Both the position numbers and the translations under genes were made by a program. A DNA stretch of 7,417 nucleotides from the NCBI GenBank assembly GCA_017995875.1, contig JAGOIB010000028.1:1-7417 (forward strand), in the 5' to 3' direction. Under the pieces are notes generated by a model, which was not told the origin of the DNA, searched no databases, and worked only from the letters and a program-made list of their open reading frames with translations. Positions 1 to 6,084 of this stretch are shown in pieces. How positions within the stretch are numbered: the stretch's first letter is position 1; every line of letters starts with the position of its first letter. Source of the stretch: Saprospiraceae bacterium. GTDB lineage: Bacteria; Bacteroidota; Bacteroidia; Chitinophagales; Saprospiraceae.

Positions 1-538
1 CATCGGGGCCATCCATCGGTTGCAAAAAGAAATGGTCGAACTGCAAACGTGCAAATTGTTTTGGATCAATACCATTTTGGCGAACTACAAGCTTCAATTC
101 ATTACCGCCGGAGACGACAATTTCTGTTCCTGCCTTGGGGCTCATGCATATCCAATCAACTCCTCCCGGTACAGGTATAGTGCCATTGGTCTCTAGACCT
201 ACTTCAAAATTCTTTTGATGTAGTGCATCTATCAGTTCTTTATCAAGTTGTAGTAATGGTTCACCACCTGTGCAGACAACATAACGATTGTCTTGATTAC
301 CGGGCCATAGGCTATTTACTTTTTCAGCAAGCTCAGGTGCTGAATATTTTCCACCCATCGTACCATCCATGCCGATGAAATCCGTATCACAAAACTGACA
401 TATGGCTTCTGACCTATCCTCTTCACGTCCACTCCATAGATTGCATCCGGTAAACCTGAGGAATACCGCCGGCCTACCTGTATGCGCACCTTCTCCCTGA
501 AGGGTATAATATATCTCCTTGACTTTGTAGCTGGGCAT
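1..538 (-). CDS. queE: 7-carboxy-7-deazaguanine synthase (QueE), 3' end beyond window
   Basis: Radical SAM enzyme that converts 6-carboxy-tetrahydropterin to 7-carboxy-7-deazaguanine, a step on the way to preQ0 and the tRNA base queuosine. I translated this frame by hand: 179 residues are visible from the ATG at 538, with no stop before the window edge, so roughly the last 20-30 residues are missing. The iron-sulfur ligands are C32, C47 and C50, spaced CX14CX2C, the expanded form typical of one QueE group rather than the usual CX3CX2C. LQGEG (13-17), CDTDF (50-54), TGGEP (90-94) and SPK (133-135) are further QueE signatures. The ATG lies one base past the TAA of the Rid gene (TAATATG), so translation is probably coupled and the gene is probably the last seen of the pyrE-led operon. 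No other queuosine genes are visible here. The family call is firm; the truncation is only a window effect. Confidence 0.95.
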   Translation of the reverse strand, partial: MPSYKVKEIYYTLQGEGAHTGRPAVFLRFTGCNLWSGREEDRSEAICQFCDTDFIGMDGTMGGKYSAPELAEKVNSLWPGNQDNRYVVCTGGEPLLQLDKELIDALHQKNFEVGLETNGTIPVPGGVDWICMSPKAGTEIVVSGGNELKLVVRQNGIDPKQFARLQFDHFFLQPMDGPD

Positions 539-539
539 A

Positions 540-941
540 TTACATTGGACTTATGATCGCGGTAGCTTCAATCTCAACGAGATAATCTGCAGAAATCAGA
601 TTTGAAACTTCAACCATGGTCGTCACCGGTCGAATGGAATGGAAAACTTCTCCATGTGCCTTGCCTACCTCTGTCCACAATGAAATGTCGGACACAAAAA
701 TCCTTGTTCGCACTACATCTTCCATGCGCCCTCCCAATTGGGCAAGGGCATCCTTGATGATTTCAAGGACACGGACAGTTTGTAGATAGGCATCACCCAC
801 TGCATAAGGGTTCCCTTCCTGGTCAACAGCACACGTACCTGCTACCTCAATCGTCTGGCCAATTCTCACTGCCCTGGAATAACCTACAATAGACTCCCAT
901 TTTGCGCCCGAACTGAAATTTCTTCTATGTGTGTTGTCCAT
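540..941 (-). CDS. Rid-family (YjgF/YER057c/UK114) protein lacking the catalytic Arg
   Basis: Small soluble protein of the RidA superfamily, 133 residues from the ATG at 941. A TTG at 950 would add three residues, but the ATG is preferred. Rid proteins form trimers, and the archetype RidA hydrolyses reactive enamines/imines made by PLP enzymes. Family landmarks are IEVAGTCAVD (31-40), the helix around 52-68, DVVRTRIFVSD (75-85) and VEVSNL..VEIEATA (110-128). In E. coli RidA the substrate carboxylate is held by the Arg of a PARS motif; here the same place reads P105-V-T-T108, so that Arg is replaced by Thr. This points to a non-deaminase Rid subgroup (the sequence resembles the YjgF-like-6 group) of unknown function, so I give no ridA symbol. 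It lies 39 bases after the UbiA-like stop and one base before queE. A string TACCTTTA at 960-967 (minus strand) resembles a -7 box, so an internal promoter is possible but weak. Confidence 0.93.
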   Translation of the reverse strand: MDNTHRRNFSSGAKWESIVGYSRAVRIGQTIEVAGTCAVDQEGNPYAVGDAYLQTVRVLEIIKDALAQLGGRMEDVVRTRIFVSDISLWTEVGKAHGEVFHSIRPVTTMVEVSNLISADYLVEIEATAIISPM

Positions 942-980
942 AATGTTCAATTTAAAGTATAAAGGTAGTGGCTTGCCATG

Positions 981-1847
981 TTAAAGAAAAAAGTTTGCTC
1001 CGGCATACAATACTACAGCGAAAATCATCAATCCATCGATGAGCCCTCCGAAATAAAAATCATCCTCAATAGTATAACTGTATTTTAGTATTGGTATCAT
1101 AACAAGACATGTCAAGGTCATCGCTATGGTATAAGGAGGATTGATGTAATGAAAGGAAATAACCGCACTAAGTAAAATAGTTAGTATACAAAGGAAAAGC
1201 GTGATATGGTATGTCTTTCTCCTCCCCAGTTTTTCGGGCATGGTGATCAACCCTACAGACTGATCGACTTTAAAATCACGGATTTCAAATGGGATAGTAA
1301 GAACAATGATAAAGAGCATTCGTTCCAGGCCATTGACGATGGCCATTTGTAGTGGAGCTTCCGCAAAATACCATAGTGGAATAAAAGCAGTTAGCCATCC
1401 CCAGGACCAGCCGATCATCAATATTTTTCCCCAACCTAGATCACGCAACCGTTTTTTACCCGATAGAAATGGAATGACATACGCAGCCCCGATCGAACCA
1501 CCGGGGATCAGCCACAGGATCAATTCTACACTGGCCAATGGAATAAATAACCATAGTGTTATACCAACCCATAGGATGCAGTATATCCAGATATGCGTTT
1601 TGTATTGGCGAATGACATCATATCGCTCTGACGATTGGATATGCGCCAGCTTCCTGAGCCCTATGACGCGGTGAGCACTATATAATGCTGCGGTAGCAGC
1701 ACCAATAAAATAAATGTAATCAAGATATTGATCCGTTTTACCGGTCAATTCAAGAGATAATGCAGTTATACAGGCGGCGCATAGACCTATGAATGATCCT
1801 CCATAGATCAAAAGATTGACAACGTCCCGTATATACTTATTGATCAA
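981..1847 (-). CDS. UbiA-like polytopic membrane protein, degenerate prenyltransferase
   Basis: 288-residue hydrophobic protein with about eight or nine likely membrane segments (for example around 12-32, 43-60, 86-103, 107-128, 142-160, 174-188, 214-232, 237-255 and 266-287). The layout resembles UbiA-superfamily aromatic prenyltransferases, which join a polyprenyl chain to a ring acceptor. The second Asp-rich motif is recognisable: IRDFKVDQSVGLITMPEKLG (189-208), with D191 and D195. The first motif, normally NDxxDxxxD, should fall near 55-66, but the sequence there is LYSAHRVIGLRK with no Asp, so the normal Mg-diphosphate site looks incomplete and catalysis is doubtful. The start is TTG at 1847; no good ATG exists near the N-terminus, and the start overlaps the end of the M42 peptidase gene by 11 bases, which suggests translational coupling. 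It may be a divergent prenyltransferase or an unrelated function on the same fold. Membrane nature is sure, superfamily fairly sure, substrate unknown. Confidence 0.8.
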   Translation of the reverse strand: MINKYIRDVVNLLIYGGSFIGLCAACITALSLELTGKTDQYLDYIYFIGAATAALYSAHRVIGLRKLAHIQSSERYDVIRQYKTHIWIYCILWVGITLWLFIPLASVELILWLIPGGSIGAAYVIPFLSGKKRLRDLGWGKILMIGWSWGWLTAFIPLWYFAEAPLQMAIVNGLERMLFIIVLTIPFEIRDFKVDQSVGLITMPEKLGRRKTYHITLFLCILTILLSAVISFHYINPPYTIAMTLTCLVMIPILKYSYTIEDDFYFGGLIDGLMIFAVVLYAGANFFL

Positions 1848-2916
1848 AGTATTTAAAGTTTTGACCTGATTTTATTTGTCGAAGTGTCGCTGTCAGCAGC
1901 GAAATCAGATTTTCCACATCTTCAAAATGCGCCATCTCGACAGTGGTGTGCATGTAACGCAATGGAATAGATAACAAAGCAGACGGAATACCTCCATTGG
2001 AATAGGCAAAAGCATCTGTGTCGGTTCCTGTACTGCGTGAAGAAGCGACACGTTGAAAAGGTATGTTATTGGCCAGCGCAGTTTCCTCAAGCAACAATAA
2101 TAGTTTCCTATGTACAGATGGCGCATAGGTCAGAGCAGGTCCAAGGCCCAGCCTGACATCGCCTTCCTGTTTGGCATCAATCAATGGAGTACTCGTGTCA
2201 TGTGTCACATCGGTCACAAGGGCTACATCAGGACGGATGGTCTGAGCGATCATCGTCGCTCCGTGTAGGCCAACTTCTTCCTGCACTGAATTGACGATAT
2301 ACAGCGAGTAGGGTAGTTTGATTTTTTCTTCATGGATTCTGCGGGCCACTTCAGCAATACAAAACCCACCAAGGCGATTGTCCAGGGCCCTGGCAATAAA
2401 GAAGTTTTTATTGATTTCCTCATAGCCATCGTCATACGTGATCACACATCCAACATGGATACCAAGGGCTTCCACTTCTTTTTTGTCTTTAGCACCGACA
2501 TCGATAAATATATTTTCCAGTGTAGGGGCCAGATTTGCATCTTTTCCTTTTCGAACATGAATTGCAGGCCAGCCGAAAACTCCACGCACGATTCCATTAG
2601 GTGTATGGATGTTCACGCGTCTGCTCGCTGCTATGGTTTGATCTGACCCACCATTGCGAATCACGTGAATATTTCCTTTATCTGAAATATAATTGACATA
2701 CCACGAGATTTCATCCGCATGGCTTTCGATCACTACGCGGTATTTTTTTCCGGGATTGATCACCGCATAGGCAGTTCCGTAAACATCCGTATGCCATTCA
2801 TCTACAAACGGCATGATGTAATCAAGCCATAGTTCTTGCCCTTTCGTTTCATGTCCTGTCGGACTTGCGTTACCGACATATTCTTTCAGAAATTTCTTTG
2901 ATTTTTTATCAATCAC
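1837..2916 (-). CDS. M42-family metallo-aminopeptidase (glutamyl aminopeptidase/FrvX-like)
   Basis: Cytoplasmic co-catalytic dinuclear metallopeptidase, 359 residues, the usual M42 length. Family members form large tetrahedral or similar oligomers and trim short peptides left by proteasome-like proteases. The expected ligands are all present: H66 in SHADE, D179 in ALDNR, the catalytic E213 and metal ligand E214 in VQEEVGLHGA, D236 in VTDVTHD, and H323 in YMHTTVE. The inserted dimerisation domain occupies roughly 75-165. The start is GTG at 2916, 14 bases after the pyrE stop; the frame between them has no ATG, and no ATG occurs soon after. The N-terminus (KEYVGNASPTGHE) matches the family's usual beginning, which supports GTG. 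Exact substrate preference (Glu, Leu, Lys type) cannot be read from the sequence. Its place between pyrE and a UbiA-like gene suggests co-transcription, not a shared pathway. Confidence 0.95.
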   Translation of the reverse strand: MIDKKSKKFLKEYVGNASPTGHETKGQELWLDYIMPFVDEWHTDVYGTAYAVINPGKKYRVVIESHADEISWYVNYISDKGNIHVIRNGGSDQTIAASRRVNIHTPNGIVRGVFGWPAIHVRKGKDANLAPTLENIFIDVGAKDKKEVEALGIHVGCVITYDDGYEEINKNFFIARALDNRLGGFCIAEVARRIHEEKIKLPYSLYIVNSVQEEVGLHGATMIAQTIRPDVALVTDVTHDTSTPLIDAKQEGDVRLGLGPALTYAPSVHRKLLLLLEETALANNIPFQRVASSRSTGTDTDAFAYSNGGIPSALLSIPLRYMHTTVEMAHFEDVENLISLLTATLRQIKSGQNFKYFDQ

Positions 2917-2930
2917 GGTAGTGTTGGTAT

Positions 2931-3581
2931 TTAATTGGTTGCGTTAAGGAGATAATTTTCTGACCATGCCTGTGGGTCATCTGACCAACGGCTAAGCACA
3001 TCCAGATGGAAGGGCTCAATTAATTTTTTTTCTGCTGCTACCTGGATCACAGTAGCAAAATCCGTCAAGGTGATAAATGGACAATGGGCATTTTCAAAAG
3101 CACTTTTTGCTTTAGGAAGGCCATACTGAAAGATGGCGACAACCCCGGCAACCGTAGCCGGCACTTGCCGGACAGCATCCACTGCCTGAAGACTGCTCAT
3201 TCCAGTGGAGATAAGGTCTTCGACCACTAATACTTTTGCATTTTTTTTGATGTCTCCTTCGATCAGATTTTGACGTCCATGTTCTTTTGGTTTCGCACGC
3301 ACATAAGCAAATGGAAGTTTCAACCGGTCAGCTAAAAGCGTACCTACCGGAATTCCGGCAGTAGCTACCCCGGCAACAGTATCAAAGAATTCAAAATCTT
3401 TTATCACCTTCACCATTAAATCGACGAGGTTTGTTCGGATCGCCGGGTAGGAGAGAAGAACCCGGTTGTCACAATAAATCGGTGATCGCATTCCGGAAGC
3501 CCATGTAAATGGGTTGTCCGGTTGGATGCGCACAGCCCCGGTCTCGAGTAGATTTGATGCAAGTATTTGATTATTAATCAT
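2931..3581 (-). CDS. pyrE: Orotate phosphoribosyltransferase
   Basis: Cytoplasmic enzyme that joins orotate to PRPP to give orotidine 5'-phosphate in de novo pyrimidine synthesis; it acts as a dimer. From the ATG at 3581 it has 216 residues, normal for the family. The PRPP-binding motif VLVVEDLISTGMS is at 117-129, and the mobile catalytic loop YVRAKPKEHGRQ at 93-104 carries the Lys/His residues contributed across the dimer. FTWASGMRSPIYCDNR (25-40) is the orotate/PRPP region. An in-frame TTG at 3590 would add three residues, but it overlaps the possible GTG start of the NUDIX gene, and the ATG is better. A strong -7 box lies 24-31 bases upstream of the ATG. It heads the five-gene minus-strand cluster. 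No attenuator or PyrR-type leader fits in the very short 5' UTR (about 15-20 bases), so regulation is probably at initiation. Confidence 0.96.
   Translation of the reverse strand: MINNQILASNLLETGAVRIQPDNPFTWASGMRSPIYCDNRVLLSYPAIRTNLVDLMVKVIKDFEFFDTVAGVATAGIPVGTLLADRLKLPFAYVRAKPKEHGRQNLIEGDIKKNAKVLVVEDLISTGMSSLQAVDAVRQVPATVAGVVAIFQYGLPKAKSAFENAHCPFITLTDFATVIQVAAEKKLIEPFHLDVLSRWSDDPQAWSENYLLNATN
3549..3556 (+). promoter_or_regulatory. Possible -7 box for the NUDIX gene
   Basis: TAGATTTG matches the Bacteroidota TAnnTTTG -7 consensus, with a predicted transcription start near 3562 and a leader of about 40 bases before the ATG at 3602. The nearest upstream TTG (3522-3524) is 24 bases away, longer than the usual spacing, so the -33 element is poor. 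The box lies inside the 5' coding part of pyrE on the other strand. Chance occurrence is quite possible. Confidence 0.35.
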
Positions 3582-3601
3582 TTGTGACAAAAGTAGTGTT
3601 G

Positions 3602-4261
3602 ATGCAAAGGTATAAAATATACATTAATGAAAGTCCTTTGATACTGACTCAGACCTCTGATCTCGGGGATGAAACCGCCTTTGAAAGGTCACTCATTCAC
3701 GCCGTGTACAGGGGTAAACCCAAGATGCTCCTTAACTACATTGAACTTCTTGAGAAAAATAAACATCACGATGGCATCATCATCCAGGCAGATAATGTGG
3801 ATCAACTCTGGAAAGATTTTAAATCACTCTATTATTACATCAAAGCAGGAGGTGGATTGGTGATTAATCCTTTTGGTAAGGTATTGCTCATCTTCAGGAG
3901 GGGCGTATGGGACCTGCCCAAAGGTAAGCAGGATCCGGGTGAAACACTTGCCCAGACAGCGGTGAGAGAGGTTTGTGAAGAAACAGGTCTGGTCGATCTT
4001 GAGCTTACTGAAAAACTCGGCAATGGATATCATTGCTACCTCATGAGTAAGCAGAAAACGCTGAAGCGAACTCGATGGTATCTTATGGAAACCAAATCAC
4101 CCGATCAATTAGTATTGCAAAAAGAAGAAGGAATTCAGGACGCTGCATGGTTTGATCCACGTGAAATACCCACCCTCAATATGCCTATGTTCAACAACAT
4201 CCGCGATGTACTGATCAGGTATAATCTTGAAAAACTAACGCCTGGTAAAACTGATAAATAG
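3602..4261 (+). CDS. NUDIX hydrolase with N-terminal extension domain
   Basis: 219 residues from the ATG at 3602. A GTG at 3584 would add six residues but would overlap the pyrE 5' end, so the ATG is preferred. The C-terminal two thirds is a NUDIX fold, which cleaves nucleoside diphosphates linked to another moiety with Mg2+. The full NUDIX box GX5EX7REUXEEXGU is present at 108-130 (G108, E114, R122, E123, E126, E127, G129), preceded by VWDLPKGK. The first 85 or so residues (FINES-like beta strand, then alpha/beta) are not part of the NUDIX fold; I recognise this arrangement as frequent in Bacteroidota proteins of unknown substrate. It is divergent from pyrE, with only 20 bases between start codons, and convergent with the YggS gene (26 bases between stops, no clear hairpin terminator). 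A house-cleaning nucleotide hydrolase is the likely general role; the substrate cannot be named. Confidence 0.93.
   Translation: MQRYKIYINESPLILTQTSDLGDETAFERSLIHAVYRGKPKMLLNYIELLEKNKHHDGIIIQADNVDQLWKDFKSLYYYIKAGGGLVINPFGKVLLIFRRGVWDLPKGKQDPGETLAQTAVREVCEETGLVDLELTEKLGNGYHCYLMSKQKTLKRTRWYLMETKSPDQLVLQKEEGIQDAAWFDPREIPTLNMPMFNNIRDVLIRYNLEKLTPGKTDK
3605..3612 (-). promoter_or_regulatory. pyrE promoter, Bacteroidota -7 box
   Basis: On the minus strand this reads TACCTTTG followed by CAT, an exact match to the TAnnTTTG -7 consensus of the Bacteroidota primary sigma factor, preceded by an AT-rich stretch. Transcription should begin near 3598-3600, giving a leader of less than 20 bases before the pyrE ATG at 3581. 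A TTTC lies about 16 bases upstream where TTTG would be ideal, so the -33 element is weak. The box overlaps codons 2-4 of the divergent NUDIX gene. Confidence 0.65.
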
Positions 4262-4287
4262 GTAGTCTTTGCGTTTGCCATCCACCA

Positions 4288-4950
4288 TCAGGGGAATAAC
4301 AAGCTGCCTACTCTGATCATAGTACTTCCTTCTTCAAGTGCTATCCTGTAATCACCTGACATCCCCATGCTGATGGTTTTGAATTCAGCTCTGGTGGAAA
4401 AATAAGCTTCCTTAAGCTGATCAAAATACATTTTGAGCTGCTTCATTTCAGCCCTGACCTGTCCTTCATCAGCAGTAAGGCTAGCCATCCCCATCACGCC
4501 TTCCAACATTACATTTGGAAATGCATTTTGTTTTCCGGCTGCAAGTGCATCTGTCAACGCTGCATACGACCATCCGAATTTTGTTTCCTCAGAAGCGATT
4601 TTTATTTGAAGCAGGCATGATATAGTCCGTCCCGTTTTAAAAGCCTCTTCCTGAATTTTCTCCCACAGATTTTCCCGGTCAAGTGATTGGATACATGTCA
4701 CGTAGGGTAGAATGGATTTTACTTTGTTTGTCTGAAGGTGCCCTATGAGGTGCCATTGGATGTCAGGAGGCATCACAGGAGCTTTTTTGATCAATTCCTG
4801 GGCCTTGTTTTCAGCAAAAACGCGTTGCCCCAATTGGTACAATACATCCATCTCCTCAATGCTCCTTGTTTTAGATACAGCCACAAGCGTAGCCTGCTTT
4901 TTTCGGCATATTTCACTCAGGTGTATGTAAGGATGATCAGATTTTGGCAC
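4288..4950 (-). CDS. YggS/PROSC-family pyridoxal phosphate homeostasis protein
   Basis: 220-residue single-domain PLP-binding protein with the alanine-racemase N-terminal TIM-barrel fold; the family buffers and delivers PLP and affects amino-acid pools, with no known enzymatic turnover. K27 in TLVAVSKT is the PLP Schiff-base lysine. HLIGHLQTNKVK (67-78) and SMGMSGDYRIALEEGST (194-210) followed by IRVGSLLF (212-219) are the family signatures. The common FGEN motif is FAEN here (45-48), a mild change. The start is GTG at 4950, with no nearby ATG alternative; the N-terminus is short compared with E. coli YggS but normal for Bacteroidota homologues. The protein ends directly after LLFP, whereas relatives usually run on a few residues (FG-x-R-x-Y). 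It is transcribed alone, away from the intergenic stretch that also precedes the 64-residue microprotein gene. Confidence 0.94.
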   Translation of the reverse strand: MPKSDHPYIHLSEICRKKQATLVAVSKTRSIEEMDVLYQLGQRVFAENKAQELIKKAPVMPPDIQWHLIGHLQTNKVKSILPYVTCIQSLDRENLWEKIQEEAFKTGRTISCLLQIKIASEETKFGWSYAALTDALAAGKQNAFPNVMLEGVMGMASLTADEGQVRAEMKQLKMYFDQLKEAYFSTRAEFKTISMGMSGDYRIALEEGSTMIRVGSLLFP

Positions 4951-4980
4951 AGTTTATGGTATTAGTTTTTTATTACATAT

Positions 4981-4988
4981 GAAAGGTA
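4981..4988 (-). promoter_or_regulatory. Weak -7 box candidate for the YggS gene
   Basis: On the minus strand this reads TACCTTTC, one base off the TAnnTTTG consensus, and would start transcription near 4975, about 25 bases before the GTG at 4950. I find no TTG at the proper distance upstream. A second near-match, AACCTTTG, lies at 5035-5042. Either may be chance; the position is what makes the first one plausible. Confidence 0.3.
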
Positions 4989-5125
4989 CACCTCTTTGGG
5001 CGCTTTCGTATGGTTTTAAGGAGGGTAACAATATCAAAGGTTTCGAAATCGTTTTTCCTCCATTCGTTTTCGCTTAAAACAATTGAATGACCCATATTTA
5101 CTTTAACAATTAAACCATTTTAATC

Positions 5126-5320
5126 ATGAGCGCAAATCGTGAAAAATCAAGTAGTGTAATGGGTCTGGTAATGTCTGTGTTGTTACATGGCATATTCTTC
5201 GCCGGATGTCTGGCCCTCGATGCATCATCCATGTCAACGCCTGTTGGTACAGATGACCCTACTACTACAGAAATCAAACAGGTCACTGACCAGCACCACG
5301 CAGCCAACACGAAGAGCTAG
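5126..5320 (+). CDS. 64-residue predicted membrane-anchored or lipoprotein microprotein
   Basis: Unrecognised small protein starting with ATG at 5126 and ending with TAG. Residues 1-10 are polar and positive (R5, K7), residues 11-31 form one hydrophobic segment (VMGLVMSVLLHGIFFAGCLA), and 32-64 are polar, rich in Thr, Asp, Ser and His with no secondary-structure pattern. The S-x-x-x-H pattern in the hydrophobic part resembles the N-terminal anchors of TonB/TolA-like energy transducers, but no periplasmic TonB domain follows. Alternatively, FAGC (25-28) is a passable lipobox, which would make C28 the lipidated residue of a 37-residue mature lipoprotein. It faces the deoxynucleoside kinase gene tail to tail, with 8 bases between stops. 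An antisense frame of similar length exists over the same DNA but has no protein-like features. Real gene status is likely but not proven; function unknown. Confidence 0.6.
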   Translation: MSANREKSSSVMGLVMSVLLHGIFFAGCLALDASSMSTPVGTDDPTTTEIKQVTDQHHAANTKS

Positions 5321-5328
5321 GTTCCCGA

Positions 5329-5967
5329 TCAGAATAATCCATGAATCTGGCTATCGACCAGCTCAATAATTTTTCCCATGTCTTCAGGGCTTTTTTCAAA
5401 GTCTATATCGTCTGCGTTGATGATCAATAGCGGGCCTTCTTTATAGCTTTCTATCCAGTCATCATATTTCTGGTTGAGCCGTTTGAGATATTCAAGGCTC
5501 ATGCTTCCTTCATAGCTTCGGCCCCGGTTATGAATATGCTTGACCAGTGTAGGAATACTGGCCTGAAGGTAAATGAGTAAGTCAGGAGGAGATATTTGAG
5601 CGCTCATGTTTTTAAAGAGCGTAAAATAATTTTCAAAATCGCGCCGTCCCATCAAACCCATTTCATGTAGGTTTGGCGCGAAAATATAGGCATCTTCAAA
5701 AATAGTTCTGTCCTGAATGACGGTCTGATCACCATTCCTGATCTGCAGTATCTGCTGATAACGACTGTTGAGGAAATAAATCTGTAGATTGAATGACCAC
5801 CGGTGCATATCATCATAGAAATCACTCAGGTAGGGGTTGTTGGTGGTATCCTCATAATGCACTTCCCAACCGAAATGCTTGGCCAGCCGGGTAGAAAGGG
5901 TTGTCTTTCCGGCCCCGATATTTCCGGCCACGGCCACATGTTTGATCAATGTCTTGGATTTCTGCAT
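5329..5967 (-). CDS. Deoxynucleoside kinase (dNK/dCK-dGK family)
   Basis: Cytoplasmic salvage enzyme that phosphorylates deoxynucleosides (deoxyadenosine, deoxyguanosine or deoxycytidine) with ATP. From the ATG at 5967 it has 212 residues, the usual bacterial length. The P-loop GNIGAGKT is at 15-22. The dNK motif (usually DRS or ERS) is Q85-D-R-T88, with D86 and R87 in place. NRGRSYE (147-153) is the arginine-rich LID region that clamps the ATP phosphates. H37 to P45 and the Q62-Y64 region line the substrate pocket in relatives. The frame stays open upstream to a TTG at 6042, but the extra 25 residues (rich in aromatic and Arg residues) do not fit the family and run into the upstream region of the divergent ABC gene, so I use the ATG. 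I cannot tell the preferred base. A convincing -7 box was not found upstream of it. Confidence 0.94.
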   Translation of the reverse strand: MQKSKTLIKHVAVAGNIGAGKTTLSTRLAKHFGWEVHYEDTTNNPYLSDFYDDMHRWSFNLQIYFLNSRYQQILQIRNGDQTVIQDRTIFEDAYIFAPNLHEMGLMGRRDFENYFTLFKNMSAQISPPDLLIYLQASIPTLVKHIHNRGRSYEGSMSLEYLKRLNQKYDDWIESYKEGPLLIINADDIDFEKSPEDMGKIIELVDSQIHGLF

Positions 5968-6071
5968 CAGTTGGTATACTAAACGACGGTATAAGGTCGT
6001 AAAATAAAAACCTTCGGCGATTGAATGCACCCAATTATCCAAATAAATGCTTCGTCAAGTTCTAAATACCA

Positions 6072-6079
6072 TACTTTTG
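6072..6079 (+). promoter_or_regulatory. -7 box of the ABC ATPase gene, near-leaderless
   Basis: TACTTTTG is an exact TAnnTTTG match. A TTCG at 6051-6054 lies 17-18 bases upstream, where the -33 TTG is expected, so it is one base off. The predicted transcription start (about 6084-6086) coincides with the ATG at 6085, so the mRNA would have no leader or almost none. This supports choosing 6085 over the upstream ATG at 6025 as the start of the gene. Confidence 0.5.
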
Positions 6080-6084
6080 AACCT

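Noticed and set aside
1306..1674. Plus-strand ORF of 122 codons across the UbiA-like gene
   Set aside because: Composition is Ser/Pro/Arg-rich with no domain pattern, and it lies wholly antisense to a gene with a clear membrane layout.
4262..4287. Possible bidirectional terminator between the NUDIX and YggS genes
   Set aside because: I see no stem-loop with a T-run in these 26 bases; convergent position alone is not evidence.
5078..5125. Promoter for the microprotein gene, using TTG at 5083 and TACTTTAA at 5099
   Set aside because: The -7 string has two mismatches and the spacing of 13 bases is too short for the known Bacteroidota pattern.
5110..5310. Minus-strand ORF of 66 codons opposite the microprotein
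   Set aside because: It mirrors the plus-strand gene, lacks any recognisable motif and would overlap it fully; the plus-strand reading has a coherent anchor-plus-tail layout.
5968..6042. N-terminal extension of the deoxynucleoside kinase from a TTG at 6042
   Set aside because: The extra 25 residues are not family-like, and the ATG at 5967 gives the normal length and distance to the P-loop.
6025..6084. N-terminal extension of the ABC ATPase from the ATG at 6025
   Set aside because: Ser-rich and not conserved in the class, and an exact -7 box lies between this ATG and the better one at 6085.
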